The position numbers were made by a program, and so were the translations under genes. DNA of 64,000 bases, from the NCBI GenBank assembly GCA_964020155.1, contig OZ026568.1:2048320-2112319 (forward strand), read 5' to 3'. Source of the DNA: Chondrilla cf. caribensis (Eukaryota > Porifera > Demospongiae > Chondrillida > Chondrillidae). Position 1 is the first letter of the stretch. Each line of letters opens with the position of its first letter. Positions 1 to 12,865 of the stretch are shown here, piece by piece. The notes beneath the pieces are model-generated. The model did no database searches and had not been told where the DNA came from. It saw only the letters and a program-made list of their open reading frames with translations.

Positions 1-3000
1 AAGTTCTTCTTCAAGCTGGAGTAAGTGACCTTAGCAATGTTGTGTAATGTTGCATTCACATGCGTGTGTCGTGTTTGTGAAAACCCTGTAAAGTAGCCTA
101 CATTTGGCTAAGTGGTCCCACTATCATAATCCAATGTAATGAAATGTTGTTGCATCTTTGTTTAGGAAACAACAAGTTTGTCTGCATCTGTCCAGCTTGG
201 CAACTCAGTCAGAGTTTGTCCGTGTAAGTACTTCTGTACTGCTGATGAGAGGAAAATATCATCTTGACTGTTACGTCTTGTGTGTGTTATCTGCCATTTG
301 TGTTATTGCTCTGTAAACACCCACTGTCATTTTTTACCTTTTAAGTCTATTGTTATTATTATGTATTGTTTATTGTATGTTTTATATGTATTGTTGTTGT
401 TTACTTATTCCGAGTGTTTTGTCCTCACTAAGGTCAATCCTGATAGTCCTAATCACACTAATATGTTCCAAACAGAGCATCGTGAAGAAACACAGGCAGC
501 CTCAGTTCAACTTCAGAGAGAAGTATGTATTAGTGATGCTATTTTATGTGTTATGTCTTTATAATTGTTTTTCATTTTCTAGGACCTGGCGGTTTATCGC
601 TGTGCGCTAATGTGCGCGCAGTTCCCTGTCTTAAGTGCTCCAAGTCCACCTGAGAATGATTCCTTGTCTCCTCAACTACATTCAGTGTCTTTCTCTTTCA
701 ATCAATCTGAAGTACCCGCTGATTTGAAGACGGACAAAGACAGAAAGGATCAGCCAGCTACTGACGGCTCCATGCCATATCAGTTGATACCTAATGGAGG
801 TGTCAAAGCAGAGGTTTCTTTTTCTCTGCCTACAACGATGGTTGAGGAAAGAGCCAGCATTGGACCAAGTGTGGACAAATTTTTGGACAGTTCGCAAAAT
901 AGTTACCCCTCTGATGGTACTGATATTGTTAGCAGAGAACTGCTACGTGAACTGGTTCGCAAAGCTTTTAGTCAAAGTACGGATCAGCAGTTACGGTATG
1001 AACAAGTGTTACGTCAGGACTTTGGAAGAAGGAGCAAAGGAGAGGTAATGGTGGTATGTGTACGTGTATGTAATGTGTTATGTGGATTTGTGGTGTATGT
1101 ACAGTGAATATTCATTAATTCGCATACTATCGCTTTATCCGCCAAATCTTTAATCTGCCACAAACACTAATTACTATCCAGTTAATCCACCAAACTCATT
1201 AATTCACCATATTTTTTGAAACAATTTGTGACAGATTAACTACTATTCACTGTATGTGTGGTATGTATGTATGTTTGTAATGTATGTACAGTTATTATAA
1301 CCATGAATATCATTGTATGCCCTCAGATCCTTGTCAAGGAGCTTGTTAGTCAATTGAAAATTTTGGAAAATAATGCCCATCCATTCTACAAGCCAAAATT
1401 ATTTCTGGTATGTGTACTCGTTTTTGAGAAATATACTGCCTGCAGTATGTAGTATGCAATGTGTAGTATACGTATATGATGTGAATCATTCTTATCAGTG
1501 TTCACACTATACATATGATATCCTAATGTCAATGTAGTGCACTAAGTACTGCTCTGCTCATCATTTCACATAGTCTAAAAGTGGATATGATGTCTGGCTT
1601 CAGAGAGAGAAAAGAAGAATAAAACAACTTATTGAGAAATTCTGGCATTATTCCCTCCCTCCTCCCTCCACATGGATTCAGTATAACCCAGTGGATTACC
1701 ATAAAGCCTACTCTATACTTTTGGACAAGTTATTACAGTAAGAGGAATAAAATAAGTGTACATGTATGCATGTTGGTATACTGTTTGCATGAGATTGTAT
1801 ATACACATTTAAACTCTCATATGCACAACAATCAGAAATTCTAGGCAAAAGTGTTCGTAGCACAAGAACAATTCTTATGTAGTGTTGTAGCTAATATTTG
1901 AGCTTGTTCCTTTGTTATATCAAAAAATTGGCTGTAAAGATGTTTGTTCTAAGGGGGATCCACTGTATGTACAGTGAATTCGTGAGGTTTTGTTTATAAA
2001 CAATTTTAATTTTGATGTATGTAATTGTGAAGTGATGCAAAGACTTGGAGCTCATGGTAACATGTCCACTACAAAGTTTAATGCAGTAGACTACTAGAAT
2101 GTATACATGTTGCATACGTACATATATGCACATGTATCAGTATGTACATAAGTGTTGTTTTGTCTTCAATACTGCAGCGTCAATAATGGGAGTGGTATGT
2201 GCATGCCTGAATCCCAGCTCATGAATATTAGGGTTATTTCAGGGAGCATCCTGTCCGCTGCTGCTCAGAGACTTTTACAAGAATTTGGTCTTCGTTTTGG
2301 TGTGGTACGTGTGCACATAATATGAATGTGGTGTGAAGTAATAGAAATGTACTGTTGCATATATGCAGATACATACCTTAATGTGGGTGCTAGGTATGTA
2401 CACGCGTCTATTCCTATTGAACAGGGTTATGGTAACAGAGTTTTAACTTTTACTGTAGGAACATCTTGGGATGCTACATATAGTTGTAGCCTGTCTTCAG
2501 TAGGTACAATTTTAATTTTATCCTGTTGTTACACACTTTGATGGGCGACAGTTATTGTGTAGAATGCATACATACATATTATGTACATGTGCACATACTA
2601 ATGAATCCTCACCAAAAGATTATAAAAATTTTGAAAGTATGTTCACATTGGGGGAAGTGTGTTCACTTTTGGATGTGAGCACAATCCCCACCCCATATTC
2701 CCCACGCAACAATGTGCATTATAAACTGTACTTGTGTGTATTTACTTCAAGTATGCCATACTGGTATACCTAATGGCTAGCGTTTGAGCATATACATAAT
2801 ACTATCTATCTACTGTGCATACTGTACATAAGTACTTGCATAATAATATTATATGTATGTTTGTATTCATGCCTTTATTCATATGTGTAGATGCATGTTT
2901 GTGTTCTTGGTGGTTTTCAGGGTGAGCTCTACTGTCGCATACTGTATTTGGACCGACTAGCAAAGTGAGTTGATATGGCTCACTATATGGTCTTGTTGAA

Positions 3001-6000
3001 TTCTGTGTTTGATGTTCTTTTACATATAAATGGATTGTAGGGCATTTGATTACCAAATTGAGTATCTCCAGCATATGAAAAAAGCAATGGTTGATGTGAA
3101 AACCTTAATCCCACATAGCAAGACCAAAATTACTATGGTGAAGCAAGAAGTAGGTGTACATGACTTAGCTATAGTCGTGACCTGAACCACTATCCATGTT
3201 CCTGTCTGCTGGTACTGTCTTACTTGGTAGTCGGATATTTTGCGTGGATCAGTTCGACTGATTAGAGCTCACTGTGAATATTCTTTTACGAGGATAGAAA
3301 GACTCTTTAGGGATTCCAGTCCACCCAACGGAATTGGTGAGTGATGTACCTCTATGTGTATTTCATATTAATAGCCTTTTCTAGATGTTTCATAGCAATG
3401 ATGGGAGATAGTTGATCACCAAAGGTGACACCTGAGTTAATCAATTAGTACTTTATCCTCAATGTTGCAAACCTAGACAGGCCACAGGTATCATATGACC
3501 TGTACCCTGTACTTATGAAACCGTATAAATTGTTCTCAATAGGCTAATAGAAGCAATCAACAAGTTTGTTCACATTACAGATGTGAGCACGTTTTTCTCT
3601 TTGATCTTTCTGTGCGACATTCTAGGTATTGTAGTGTGGTATGTGTAGAATAGGGAACCCCTTAGTTCTCCACCACAACAGTATGTAGACATGTACGTTT
3701 GTTTGAGCATGGATTAATGTATATTTACAGTACATATGTATGACTGTGAAGATATCTTTCTGTCAACTGATGTGTTATTAATGTTCTTTCCTAGTCGCAT
3801 TGATTGAATTGTACCAGGAAGTATTCGATATTGAGAGAGGAGTTTTAGGGAAGCATCCAGAACCTTTGGACAAAGCTCTCAAGAAGTTTCTAAAGGTATC
3901 AGCCATGATTCATCGCATCCCTAGCATACTAGTACAAGGGATCTGTTATTATGCTACCCCTAACGTGCTAGACTGCTTATTCATCCACAAAGTTTTGCAA
4001 CTTGTTGTCTGGCATGGTGGGTGTGTGTACAGTATATGTGGGAGCCAAAATGACCATTAGACCAAAATGTACCAGAAAACCAATTACTGCTAGTATGAGT
4101 GGATGTCACTGTATGATAGAACTTGTAGATTTCCTAAATTCCATGCGTGGATACAGCTATTAATATGCAATGTATTTTTATTTACTAGAGTGGATTTCTT
4201 AATCAGTATGAAAGGCAGAAAATGTTAGCAGAGCACAGTGCCCAGGAGAGCCTCACCTACCCTCACCGCCTATCACCACTGCTGGTAAGACTTGAATAGT
4301 AGGTTACAGACATCATCTATTCACATATGGGTTACAACCATCATGTATACTTATCATGTATTTGGTTACAACCACCATGTACGTATACATGTATGTACAT
4401 ATGTAGGTCACAACCACTATATATACATGTATGTATGTAGGTTCAACTATCATGTATAAGTGCATGTACATACTTAGGTGTATTCCCTTATCGTTGGAGT
4501 GAAGGATGTCATGGATGTGTACAGCAAGTTTCAAGATGTTTTTATAAAGTATGTATTTTCTGCATGTGCACACTGTATGTACGTACGTACATTAAACATT
4601 CTACGAGCATACAACTGTATATTGTGTACTTTCACTCACGTGCATACACATGTAGGAGTTGCTCTCTGTGTACCTACCAGGACTGATTTGTGTGACATTG
4701 ATGATGATGACATTTTGCATGTTGACAATAACAGATATGTTAACTTGGACATAATGGCTCTGGGAAGGATGGAGTTGTACACACTGCTCAACCAAGATGC
4801 ACACCGGCTGATCAAACACATGGTTTCACAACGGGTGCGTGGGGGGGGGGGGGGGTTCAATTGATAAGCTTCCTAGCTAGCAACCTACATACATGAATGT
4901 AATTTGATGTTGATTTCCATAGGAGAGTAGAGAAGCTATCAGTTCATCCCTCTTGGCTTTGCTGTATCGACTCGATGGGATAGATCAGCACTGGAGACGT
5001 TATGTCTTGCCTGAGTGAGTCAATCCAAACAATTCACCTTTGTTTATTGTAACAAAGGTACACAGATTGTTGTTTATCGTTAGTCAATGTCCATCCAAAT
5101 TGGTGAGCATGTTGACAGATAACTAAATTGTCAGCTACATATCTTGTCCAATACATTTTCAGGTTATCAAAGTATTTTACTGTAAGCAAGCATTTTTGTC
5201 AATTTTTTTAACAAAAGTACAGGTTATGAGCTGAATGCTGCATTTTGATGGTAATATTACTTTTACACAAGTAATCTTGACATACGTATCAATGATGCAA
5301 TAGTGACATTGGTCCTGGAGTGTGTGTATGTAACAGATTATCGGGATTACATTTTAACTTGGTGTATGGTATGTAGGGCATAAATGTCTTGTTCTCTGTG
5401 TAGCATGCAATCTTGGAGAAAACCTTTCACTGATCTCGTATTGATCTGGATGGAAGTTCTTGTCAAGCAACTAAATCAATGGGTGCTGAGTTCATTGGGC
5501 ACTGATCAGGTACAGTAGAGTCTGTGGTATTCTGCAGTGTGTTTTTATATGCATACCTACGTACGTATGTACTGTGTCTATCTTATTTTATTAAACTTTG
5601 TGTACACATACTGTATGTATGTTATGCACAGTTGTATAATAGGTATATACTGTAGTGTACTATTTGCATACTTTGTTCAGTGGAAGATTTTGAGGATACG
5701 TCAAGAACCAGCTGAGTTGAACAGTTACCAAAATCGCAAGAGATCATCTTCAGCTGTGTCTCTAGTTCCCTCTGAGTACTCAGCTTTTGCCGATATATCC
5801 GTGGTCAATCAATCACATGCACCATCATCTATTTCCTCACTGTCTTCAGCTGGGAATGACGGTGTTACATCAAAATCAAAGACAAATTTAATGTCAGCTA
5901 GTTTACCAAGCTCTAGTCCTTTTCTCATTCTCAAGACCAGGGAAGTTCGCACTGGTGGTCACAGGCCAAATGCTTCTGGTCCACTTGATAGAAACGAAGT

Positions 6001-9000
6001 GAAGTCAGATTCCTACTTAGATAAGAGGAGATGGGATGGGAAAACCTCGGCCTTTAGCTACCGTGTCTCTGAAACTGCACAAGTTAGAGACATCAATCCT
6101 GTACTTCAAGGGTCTCCCGCATTGAGGCACCTGCGTGAGAATTTGGAGGATTCTTTGACTCCCGTGTGCACTGATTCAGAACCTGTGACCCCTGTGCCAG
6201 CCATTTTACGGTCAATCACTCCAGTTCAGGTGCGTGCTTGTATGATTTCCTGCATATATGGTATGTAGGTAACTGATTTCTACTTCAGTAGCAGAGGGTG
6301 ATTGGGATATTTTAAGAATGGTCGAGCTGTGGTTGACAATCTATCACTTGTCGACCCTAGTCAAGCATAGGTGTCCCTTCTTTGGTCGTTTCCTTATTTG
6401 GAAACTTCCTAATAAGAAAGTGATCAGGAAAGGGGCTGGGTATGCAAGACTAGGTGAATCCACTATGTATGGAGATATCACTGACATGAATTTGCATCAC
6501 TAGCTGAGTGGTAGTGGCTGAGCTTGTGCTCTAATTGACCTCAGTGTCCCAAATCACCCCATTTTACCTTATACCCTGTATGTGGTCATATTGGGAGGTC
6601 CTGAGACTTACCCTTTGCAACTCACCTGCGGGAACCAGTAGATCTAAGATGCAATTAGTACATCTGGTCAATGACAGAATGAAGTACGTGCATAATGGAG
6701 TAGATGAACACATTGGAAATTGCAATTGCTGTACATACATACCTTGTGATGTTTCTGTTTTGTTTGTCACCCCAACCAGTTATCGAGAACCATATTGCAA
6801 TGTGCAAAATCTAAAGTCGAACTGGTTTACAAACCAGTTTTGTTATCTCAGATATTTTACATATTTATTGTAATCTATATTTGCAGGACCACTGGAGTGA
6901 TTTATTGGGTGATGGACTTCAAGATGGTCAACTCAATCGAGATTTGGATGTATTTTTACCTGTTTCCAATTCAACCTTTGATCTAGTTGTGATGCATATA
7001 CGACTGGCTAACTTTGTGGCATGTCTTCAGAATACAGTTGCCCCAAAGTTAGGTCTACACACAGGACTCCGCAGTGAGTGTTTTAGCCACGGCATCCTAA
7101 TGCAATACAATGTTCATGCATAGTAAAACCTGTACTGTACAGCACGTATGTGTATGTACATATGTATGGACCACTGCATATGATACTGGCTACTAGCTAG
7201 CTACATATGTATACAGTGGAATCTCTCTATTAAGGACACTTTGGGACTTTAGTTTCAGTTCCCATTACAGAGGTTTCCTCAATTCAGAGGTCACTTAATA
7301 CACTACTGTATAACACAGGGATGCAGAATTGTGTTCTCATTGTGGAGGTGTTTACTCTTCAGAGGTTTGTAATAGAGAGGTTCCACTGTATATGTACAGT
7401 ACATATCATATGTATGTTTTTCGTTGTGTGCTCCAAGTAAAGTGTGTCTAATTCCTTGTATGATCATCATGCCTATTTGTAGTGTATGCTCACATTTTAC
7501 CGTACTAGATGAATTTGCTCCTGATTTGTCATTGAGTGGGGAAGGAATATTTTACCAGAATGGTTGGATTGAAGCCACGAGGCAGAATCTTCGAAGGAAA
7601 CTGCACAAGGTTTGTACATACGTATGTATATGTACACAATGATTGTAGTGACGGGTGTACTTTGTGATTCACATACAACTAGTAACCCGAGTAATTTAAG
7701 TGCGGGGGAGGTAGTTTTTAAGTCAAATTACATATGTACTTGTTTTGCACTGGCAGCCTGTTCATTGTATCCCCATTTCTATTATGTGGAGATTAAGACA
7801 GGCCTGAGTGGAAACTTGCAGTATGCATTATTAATTTTAATCTCTTCTTACAGGCTGTAGTTAGCTCTACTAAGCTTTATGTGGACAATCTGATTTGCAT
7901 GGATCTGTGTGGATTGACTACAAATGAGGCGTTAGAGCTGCTAGGACAAGAGGTATTCACCATATCTTGATTGTCAATGATGCTGCTTTGTGGCTACCAT
8001 AATCCGCTATATTTGTGTGATATCTACACCCTGACAGACATTTTTCTACTTGAAAAATCGTAAAGATGCCAATGAAGTTTGGGGGTGCAGGCATGAGGTG
8101 GACAGAATTGCAGGTGAGGGTGTGGTGATAGCTAGCATATTCAATGTTATATGTATCCCGATTTGGTGATATTGTCACTTAAGATCAAAGGGACCGACTG
8201 GAGTACATTCGCGATGTACTGGGGTACTTAGTGATGTACCCCGGTTTTTAAGTGACTGGTATTAATTAATCAACAGCCATTGTTATGTGCTCATTGTGTA
8301 TTCTCGGCTCGAGCCATTCTTCGACGTTCTCAATGGGGGCTAAAAAAGGTTGTTTCTCGGATTTTCTATTAGAAGAAGCCATAACCGTTGCTTCGTTCGT
8401 TCGGTAAGTATCCTAAGCCTCGTAGGTTCGGCAAATTTCCTCGTTCGTTCGGTAAATACTCTGAAACTCATTGGTTAGGCAAGTTTCTTTGTTCGTTCCG
8501 TAAATACTCTGAAACTCGTTGGTTCGATGAGTTTCTTGGTTCGCTCGGTAAATATTCCAAGGCTCGTGGATTCGGCCATTTTCCTCGTTTGTTCGATAAA
8601 TGTCCTGACGCTCGTTGGTTCGGGAAGTACGGGCGGCCAAGAAGCAATCTGAATTGGTTGATAGCCACCTCCAGCTCTTTGAGAAAATCGTCTTTTTCGA
8701 TGTAGTGAACGAAATCCATCTCCGCTACTCGTAATCGTGCTATCGAACGGGGTACAACTATTACATGTACTTGTGCATACGTATATGCACTATGAACTAA
8801 TGTTTAAGACATGTACTGTATGTATGAAATCCAACTGTGGAGGAAGTGTATAGCACGTTTCCACTCAGTAGTTTTTCCTCGTTATTTGAAGAATCTGCTG
8901 TGTGGGATTGTGTACAGTGTGGCATCATGTGCAGTGTGGGTGCGGTTTGTATTATCTATGGTGGGATTGTGTACAATGCGGCATTGTGTAAGTGTGGGAT

Positions 9001-12000
9001 CGTGTACAGTGTGGCATCATGTGCAGTGTGGGATTGTGTACAATGCGGCATTGTGTACAGTGTGGGATCGTGTACAGTGTGGCATCATGTACAGTGTGGC
9101 ATCATGTACAGTGTGGGATTGTGTACATTGTGAGATTGCATAGTGTGTTCACTGGATCTTGCTATGTCTGTGATGACAGATATGCACATAAAAACTTGTG
9201 TGGAATTTTGGCCTCACACAGTGTGTTAGTTACATACGTACATATACATGTATTTTCCATTTGTTCAGGTCAAGTCATGGAGTCCCCGTGTCCAGGGAAG
9301 TTTTCAGATGATTATGAGAATACAACCATCGGGGTAATCATGGCATACGTACTTACATGTTATGATGTTGCATTCAATTTCTCTGTAGTTTAATCTTATG
9401 GGCATTTACATATAAGCTCACATACGTATGTCCAGTATAAGTTTCTTTAAGCAACTCAGAATAATGGTTTATTAATCTTCCAACTTTCTTTTTGATGCAG
9501 ATGTGTGTCAGGATGAACAATGTCCACTTTGTTCTGAAGCTGTTTCCTAACTTGGAGAAGCACTTGTATAACATCACTGAGAGATATCCTGAACGACTGA
9601 CGGAGGAGAGTCCCTTGCTTCTGTCCGAGTCCGAGAACAGGGGATATGGGAGGGATGTGGGGTTCTTTTCCAAGGAATCCCTCAGCCTGATTGAGCACGT
9701 TAAGAGATCCCAGTCCACCCAAGTACACTTGCTGTGTTCCAGAGTGAGTAGGGTGTTGTGTACGTGAGGTAGATGACATGGATTGCACCAGCTATGCATT
9801 CTGGTATTTGAGTGATATAACCTCTTATGGAACTCAAGTGTAATTGACTGTACATGTATGTACTGTATATGTGTTTGCCTGTGTTTTTCTATGCTGTGTA
9901 ATCTGTGTGCATCAGTGTTCAACTACACCTCCGTTTATTGACTGTACTTCACCAGATTCAGCTTTTCAGCTGTGTTCCCCATACCTGTGTTCTTCAGTGT
10001 CAATTTGTCTTCACTTTTGTTTTGTTCTGTTCACCTGGTTACCTACTTACGTATGTTAACCAGTGTCTGATTCAAGCTGCTATTATTTGTGATCATGACC
10101 TACACATGCTTACATACTTGTATTCACTTTTGGTTTCCTGTATCTGTATGTTCACCTGTTTTCACGTGTGTTAACCTTTGTTAACCTTTGTTCACCTGTG
10201 TTCAACAGTGTTCACCTGTGTTCAACAATGTTCACCTGTGTTCAACAGTGTTCACCTGTACATACACAGTGTAATGTGTGTTGTTTCTGTCTTCCTGTCA
10301 GTTGAACAAGTTCATCGAAGGAGCTCTTTCTGTTCTTCTTGAGCTGGTCTTACCAGGGTATTCTGTTGAACAGCGACTGCAGCCACTTCTCACTTTTCTT
10401 CAAAGTCAGAAAGAAAAATTTGAACAGTATCTTTTTCCAGAATGTTGTCAAGGTGTACTCCGTACCCTCTGGTCCTACATTGTAAAGGTATGTATGTACG
10501 TATGTATATATGTATGTTGTGATATTGTATGTATGTAAATAGTAAGTTATATTTCATCGGGATGTCTAAAATGTTTACCTATTTATGTTGTTGGAGGTCC
10601 AGTGTGCTGACCTGTGGTGTACTTGATGCTCATTGACGTACATGGTTTCATTGCACATACGTACGTACACTCCAATGAATTTCCATACTTCTTGATTTAC
10701 CCTACCCACTCAATTTGGACGTTATTATTGTAGTAGTATTTGGTTGTATTTGGTCCTCAACCATGTATCTCATTTAATTGGTCGAATTCTTACATGTGAA
10801 ATAAACATGCATGCACGGTAGTTTTGTAAGCGTTTTCCTTGGACCGACTGTTTACGAGTAGTCCTAGTTTGTCCTTCGATACGTGTGTGTAGTATGATGT
10901 GTGTGTTTGATCAAAGTGAGCTCCTGCCCTGATCCACTGAATGATCCTCCATTTTCCCAAGTTTCATTGGTTGAGGTAAAATACACAGATGGGATATGAG
11001 TGGATTTTATAGAATCATATGCATAATGACGAATCTCTCAGACATTTTATCTGTATGTATGTACGTACATAATATTGTTGTCCACCTTGTATATATTGGT
11101 TTACTGTGTGCTTAGTGTATTGATTTCACTGAAGAGTATGACATCTTTTGGTGTGCTTTGCTGTAGGATTTGGAAGCTAAGGCTTTACTACTGAAGTCAT
11201 CAAACAATGAATTTATGGTAGTCAAAAGTCATTTTTTAATTCAAGTAACTCGTGTAAGTAGTACTTATGGTTGTACCCTATGAAGTAAAGTACTATGTAA
11301 TATTGCAGTGTGATTTCATCACCTTGATGTTATATTTCTGCACTTGAAACAGGATGCATACATTACATGTGTAGTATATACAGTCCATACAATTTCTCTG
11401 TTCTCCTTTTAACTGCTTTGCTCATATTTCTTATGGCGATACAGCAAATGGTGAAGTTTTTTTACGACGAAGGCAAAGGGGTTGATGTTGGGTATCTCGT
11501 CAGTACCTCTGTGAGTTTTTCTCTATCGGTTAAAAGCCACGCATTATCGTATACATATATCATGTAATATGTGATACACGGGCTTATTCTCTGTAGGACT
11601 TTCTACTAACCATACTCAGTTACTATGAAAAACCAACCTCGAGACTGGGTGATATTTATCTCTCCCTTCAGGTATATTATACTACATTGATTCCACCTCT
11701 AATATGTGTGTCCATACAATAATGTATGTATTTGTCCTTCTAGGAAGCTAGAGTTGATCGTGTTGTTCCTTTGAGTAGTGAGTTTTTAAGCACATTGAAG
11801 GGACAACTCCAGTCTTTCAACAAGTCCTTCAGTGGAAAGGAGTTTATAATGTTATTTTCGAGATTGCTCAATGACCCAACTGAAAATTTTCCCGAATTAG
11901 AATCTGTGTCCTCTTGGAACCACACCACTAACCAAGAGGAAATTGCTGCAAATGTTGGGCAAATGCTACTGAAGCAAGGCATCCTGGTTCAAGTAGATGG

Positions 12001-12363
12001 TGTGGTTGTCAGGGATTCCAGAGCAGAGATGGTGTCGGCAGCTCTCACTGTAGCCAACAGCTTTGATTCCGATGGACTTTATCATTTTAGCAGTTCTGAA
12101 GACTTTGAAGGTTATGAGATAAGTATACAGCACATCCCATTTTGCAAAAGCATATTTTTGAATCAGCCAAGAGATGCTCCCAACCAGGGAACAGAAAGGA
12201 GTAGTCATGAACTTGCTCGTGTGCAAACTTTGTTGTTTCTGCGAAATTTGCTCCTCCTCAAGTGCACATCCAGTGCTGAGAAGGTGAGATACAGAGTACA
12301 CGAGCAACTCGATGTTCAAGAAGAAGTTGTCAATTCCAATTATAACTGCCTTTTTAAGTTATG
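1..12363 (+). CDS. Munc13-like (MUN/MHD) protein with C-terminal DEP-like domain, 5' partial, multi-exon
   Basis: About 28 exons can be chained with GT-AG junctions, e.g. 1-20, 165-223, 582-1044, 1327-1408, 3795-3894, 4656-4833, 5682-6227, 6886-7071, 9501-9743, 10302-10487, 11166-11253 and 11744-12363. The chain enters from the left edge, so the N-terminus is missing. A segment starting CVRMNN (about 9501) and the later exons with VLRTLW and FFYDEGKGVDVGYL (10450-11510) resemble the MHD2 part of the MUN domain of Munc13/BAIAP3 proteins, which prime vesicles for SNARE-mediated fusion. The exon from 3795 and those at 4189-4833 may be the MHD1 half. A Ser-rich linker lies at 5700-6220. The last large exon ends in a DEP-like fold (FSGKEF, a basic and aliphatic helix, then FDSDGLYHF). 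No C2 domain is visible in the part present. The reading ends at a TGA at 12361-12363, but a GTGAGA donor at about 12283 could lead to unseen exons. The Munc13 assignment is by remembered pattern, not alignment. Confidence 0.55.
1100..1254. mobile_element. Short CAGTGAAT-ended MITE, copy 1
   Basis: The sequence begins CAGTGAATATTCATTAAT and ends with ATTCACTG, with TA on both sides (1100-1101 and 1253-1254). It is about 150 bp, non-coding, and lies in an intron. The internal wording (AATCTGCCACAA, AATCCACCAAA) recurs in other copies at 39025, 46671 and 55613. TA duplication with CAGTG termini is the pattern of Tc1/mariner-pogo type non-autonomous elements. Confidence 0.75.
7212..7390. mobile_element. 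CAGTGGAA-ended MITE with TA flanks
   Basis: The left end is CAGTGGAATCTCTCTATTA and the right end is its inverted version (TAATAGAGAGGTTCCACTG), both next to TA. It is about 175 bp and lies in an intron of the Munc13-like gene. The termini are of pogo/Tigger type. No transposase is present. Confidence 0.75.
8153..8755. mobile_element. 603-bp GTACCCCG-ended element with 48-bp repeats
   Basis: The left end GTATCCCGAT (8153) and the right end CGGGGTAC (8748-8755) are inverted relatives. A palindromic motif near the left end (8201-8242, GTACATTCGCGATGTAC followed by GGGGTAC...GTACCCC) is found inverted at 60003-60046 in the second copy. The interior (about 8398-8640) is a tandem 48-bp repeat, open in several frames on both strands. 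It lies in an intron of the Munc13-like gene. It has no recognisable transposase, so it is non-autonomous or of an unknown class. Confidence 0.65.
8398..8640 (+). repeat. 48-bp minisatellite, about 5 units
   Basis: Units begin TTCGTTCGGTAAATA and contain CTCGTTGGTTCGG and AAGTTTC. The period of 48 bp equals 16 codons, so each strand carries a repeated 16-residue reading (for example RSFGKYSE...FGKF on plus). The same unit flanks the retrotransposon at 56390-56455 and 59707-59950. Confidence 0.8.
8896..9130 (+). repeat. Degenerate GTGGGATTGTGTACAGTGTGGCATCATG repeats
   Basis: Variants of the words TGTGGGATTGTGTACA, GTGTGGCATCATGTGCA and TGGGATCGTGTACA alternate in this intronic stretch. The period is irregular, about 16-34 bp. 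All three frames on plus are accidentally open, so the ORFs here are repeat artefacts. Confidence 0.7.
10166..10260 (+). repeat. TTCACCTGTGTTCAACA tandem repeat
   Basis: Roughly 20-bp units of TTCACCTGTGTTCAACAGTG repeat about four times just upstream of an exon of the Munc13-like gene. It is a pyrimidine-biased intronic minisatellite with no coding role visible. Confidence 0.7.
11744..12282 (+). other. DEP-like winged-helix domain exon
   Basis: This exon of the Munc13-like gene reads SFSGKEFIMLFSRLL, then NQEEIAANVGQMLLKQGILV, and after a spacer NSFDSDGLYHF. That is the order of the DEP domain core: a GxxLVxWL-like first helix, the helix with xxEAxxxGQxLLxxGxI, and the terminal F-S-YxF strand. 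DEP domains bind membranes or receptor tails. The spacer before the last strand is longer than usual (about 35 residues). A following hydrophobic helix (LLFLRNLLLL) ends at a possible splice donor. Confidence 0.6.
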
Positions 12364-12865
12364 AATAATTTCTTTTGCACTTGTTTGTTGTGTGTTATTT
12401 ATAGTCTACTAATTATGCTGTATGTATTTCACATAAATTTTTGGTGAAGTTAGATTGAAAAATGTCAATCATGAATTTCAATCAAACGCTACAAGTATAC
12501 TCTTATTTTACTTTAACAATATTATACGTATATACTGTGGTAGGTAATGGAAAACTAAGATTTCCAGTACAAATACCAGCATGTGACAGAACCCAAATTC
12601 CAGCAGCACAGCTGCATGCAGCTAGTCGTGTGACATGTAATGATGTACTGTATAAGTACATAATAATATGACATAATATTAATGGTATGCTATTCTGTTA
12701 TGCTGGATCCACTATGTACCTGCATAATTGCACACAGAATTTGGCTAGACTATAATATTAATTCTTTTGAAATACAGATATTTATAATGTGAATTAAATG
12801 ACAATTCCCATTATTATGAATTATATGAGTATTATTTTGAATTCCACACTTGGTTGATGTACATA

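Noticed and set aside
4478..4864. 128-residue plus-strand ORF as a separate gene
   Set aside because: It consists of two true exons of the Munc13-like gene with the intron between them accidentally open.
8398..8640. CRISPR-like array of 48-bp units
   Set aside because: The units are contiguous with no unique spacers, and the genome is eukaryotic.
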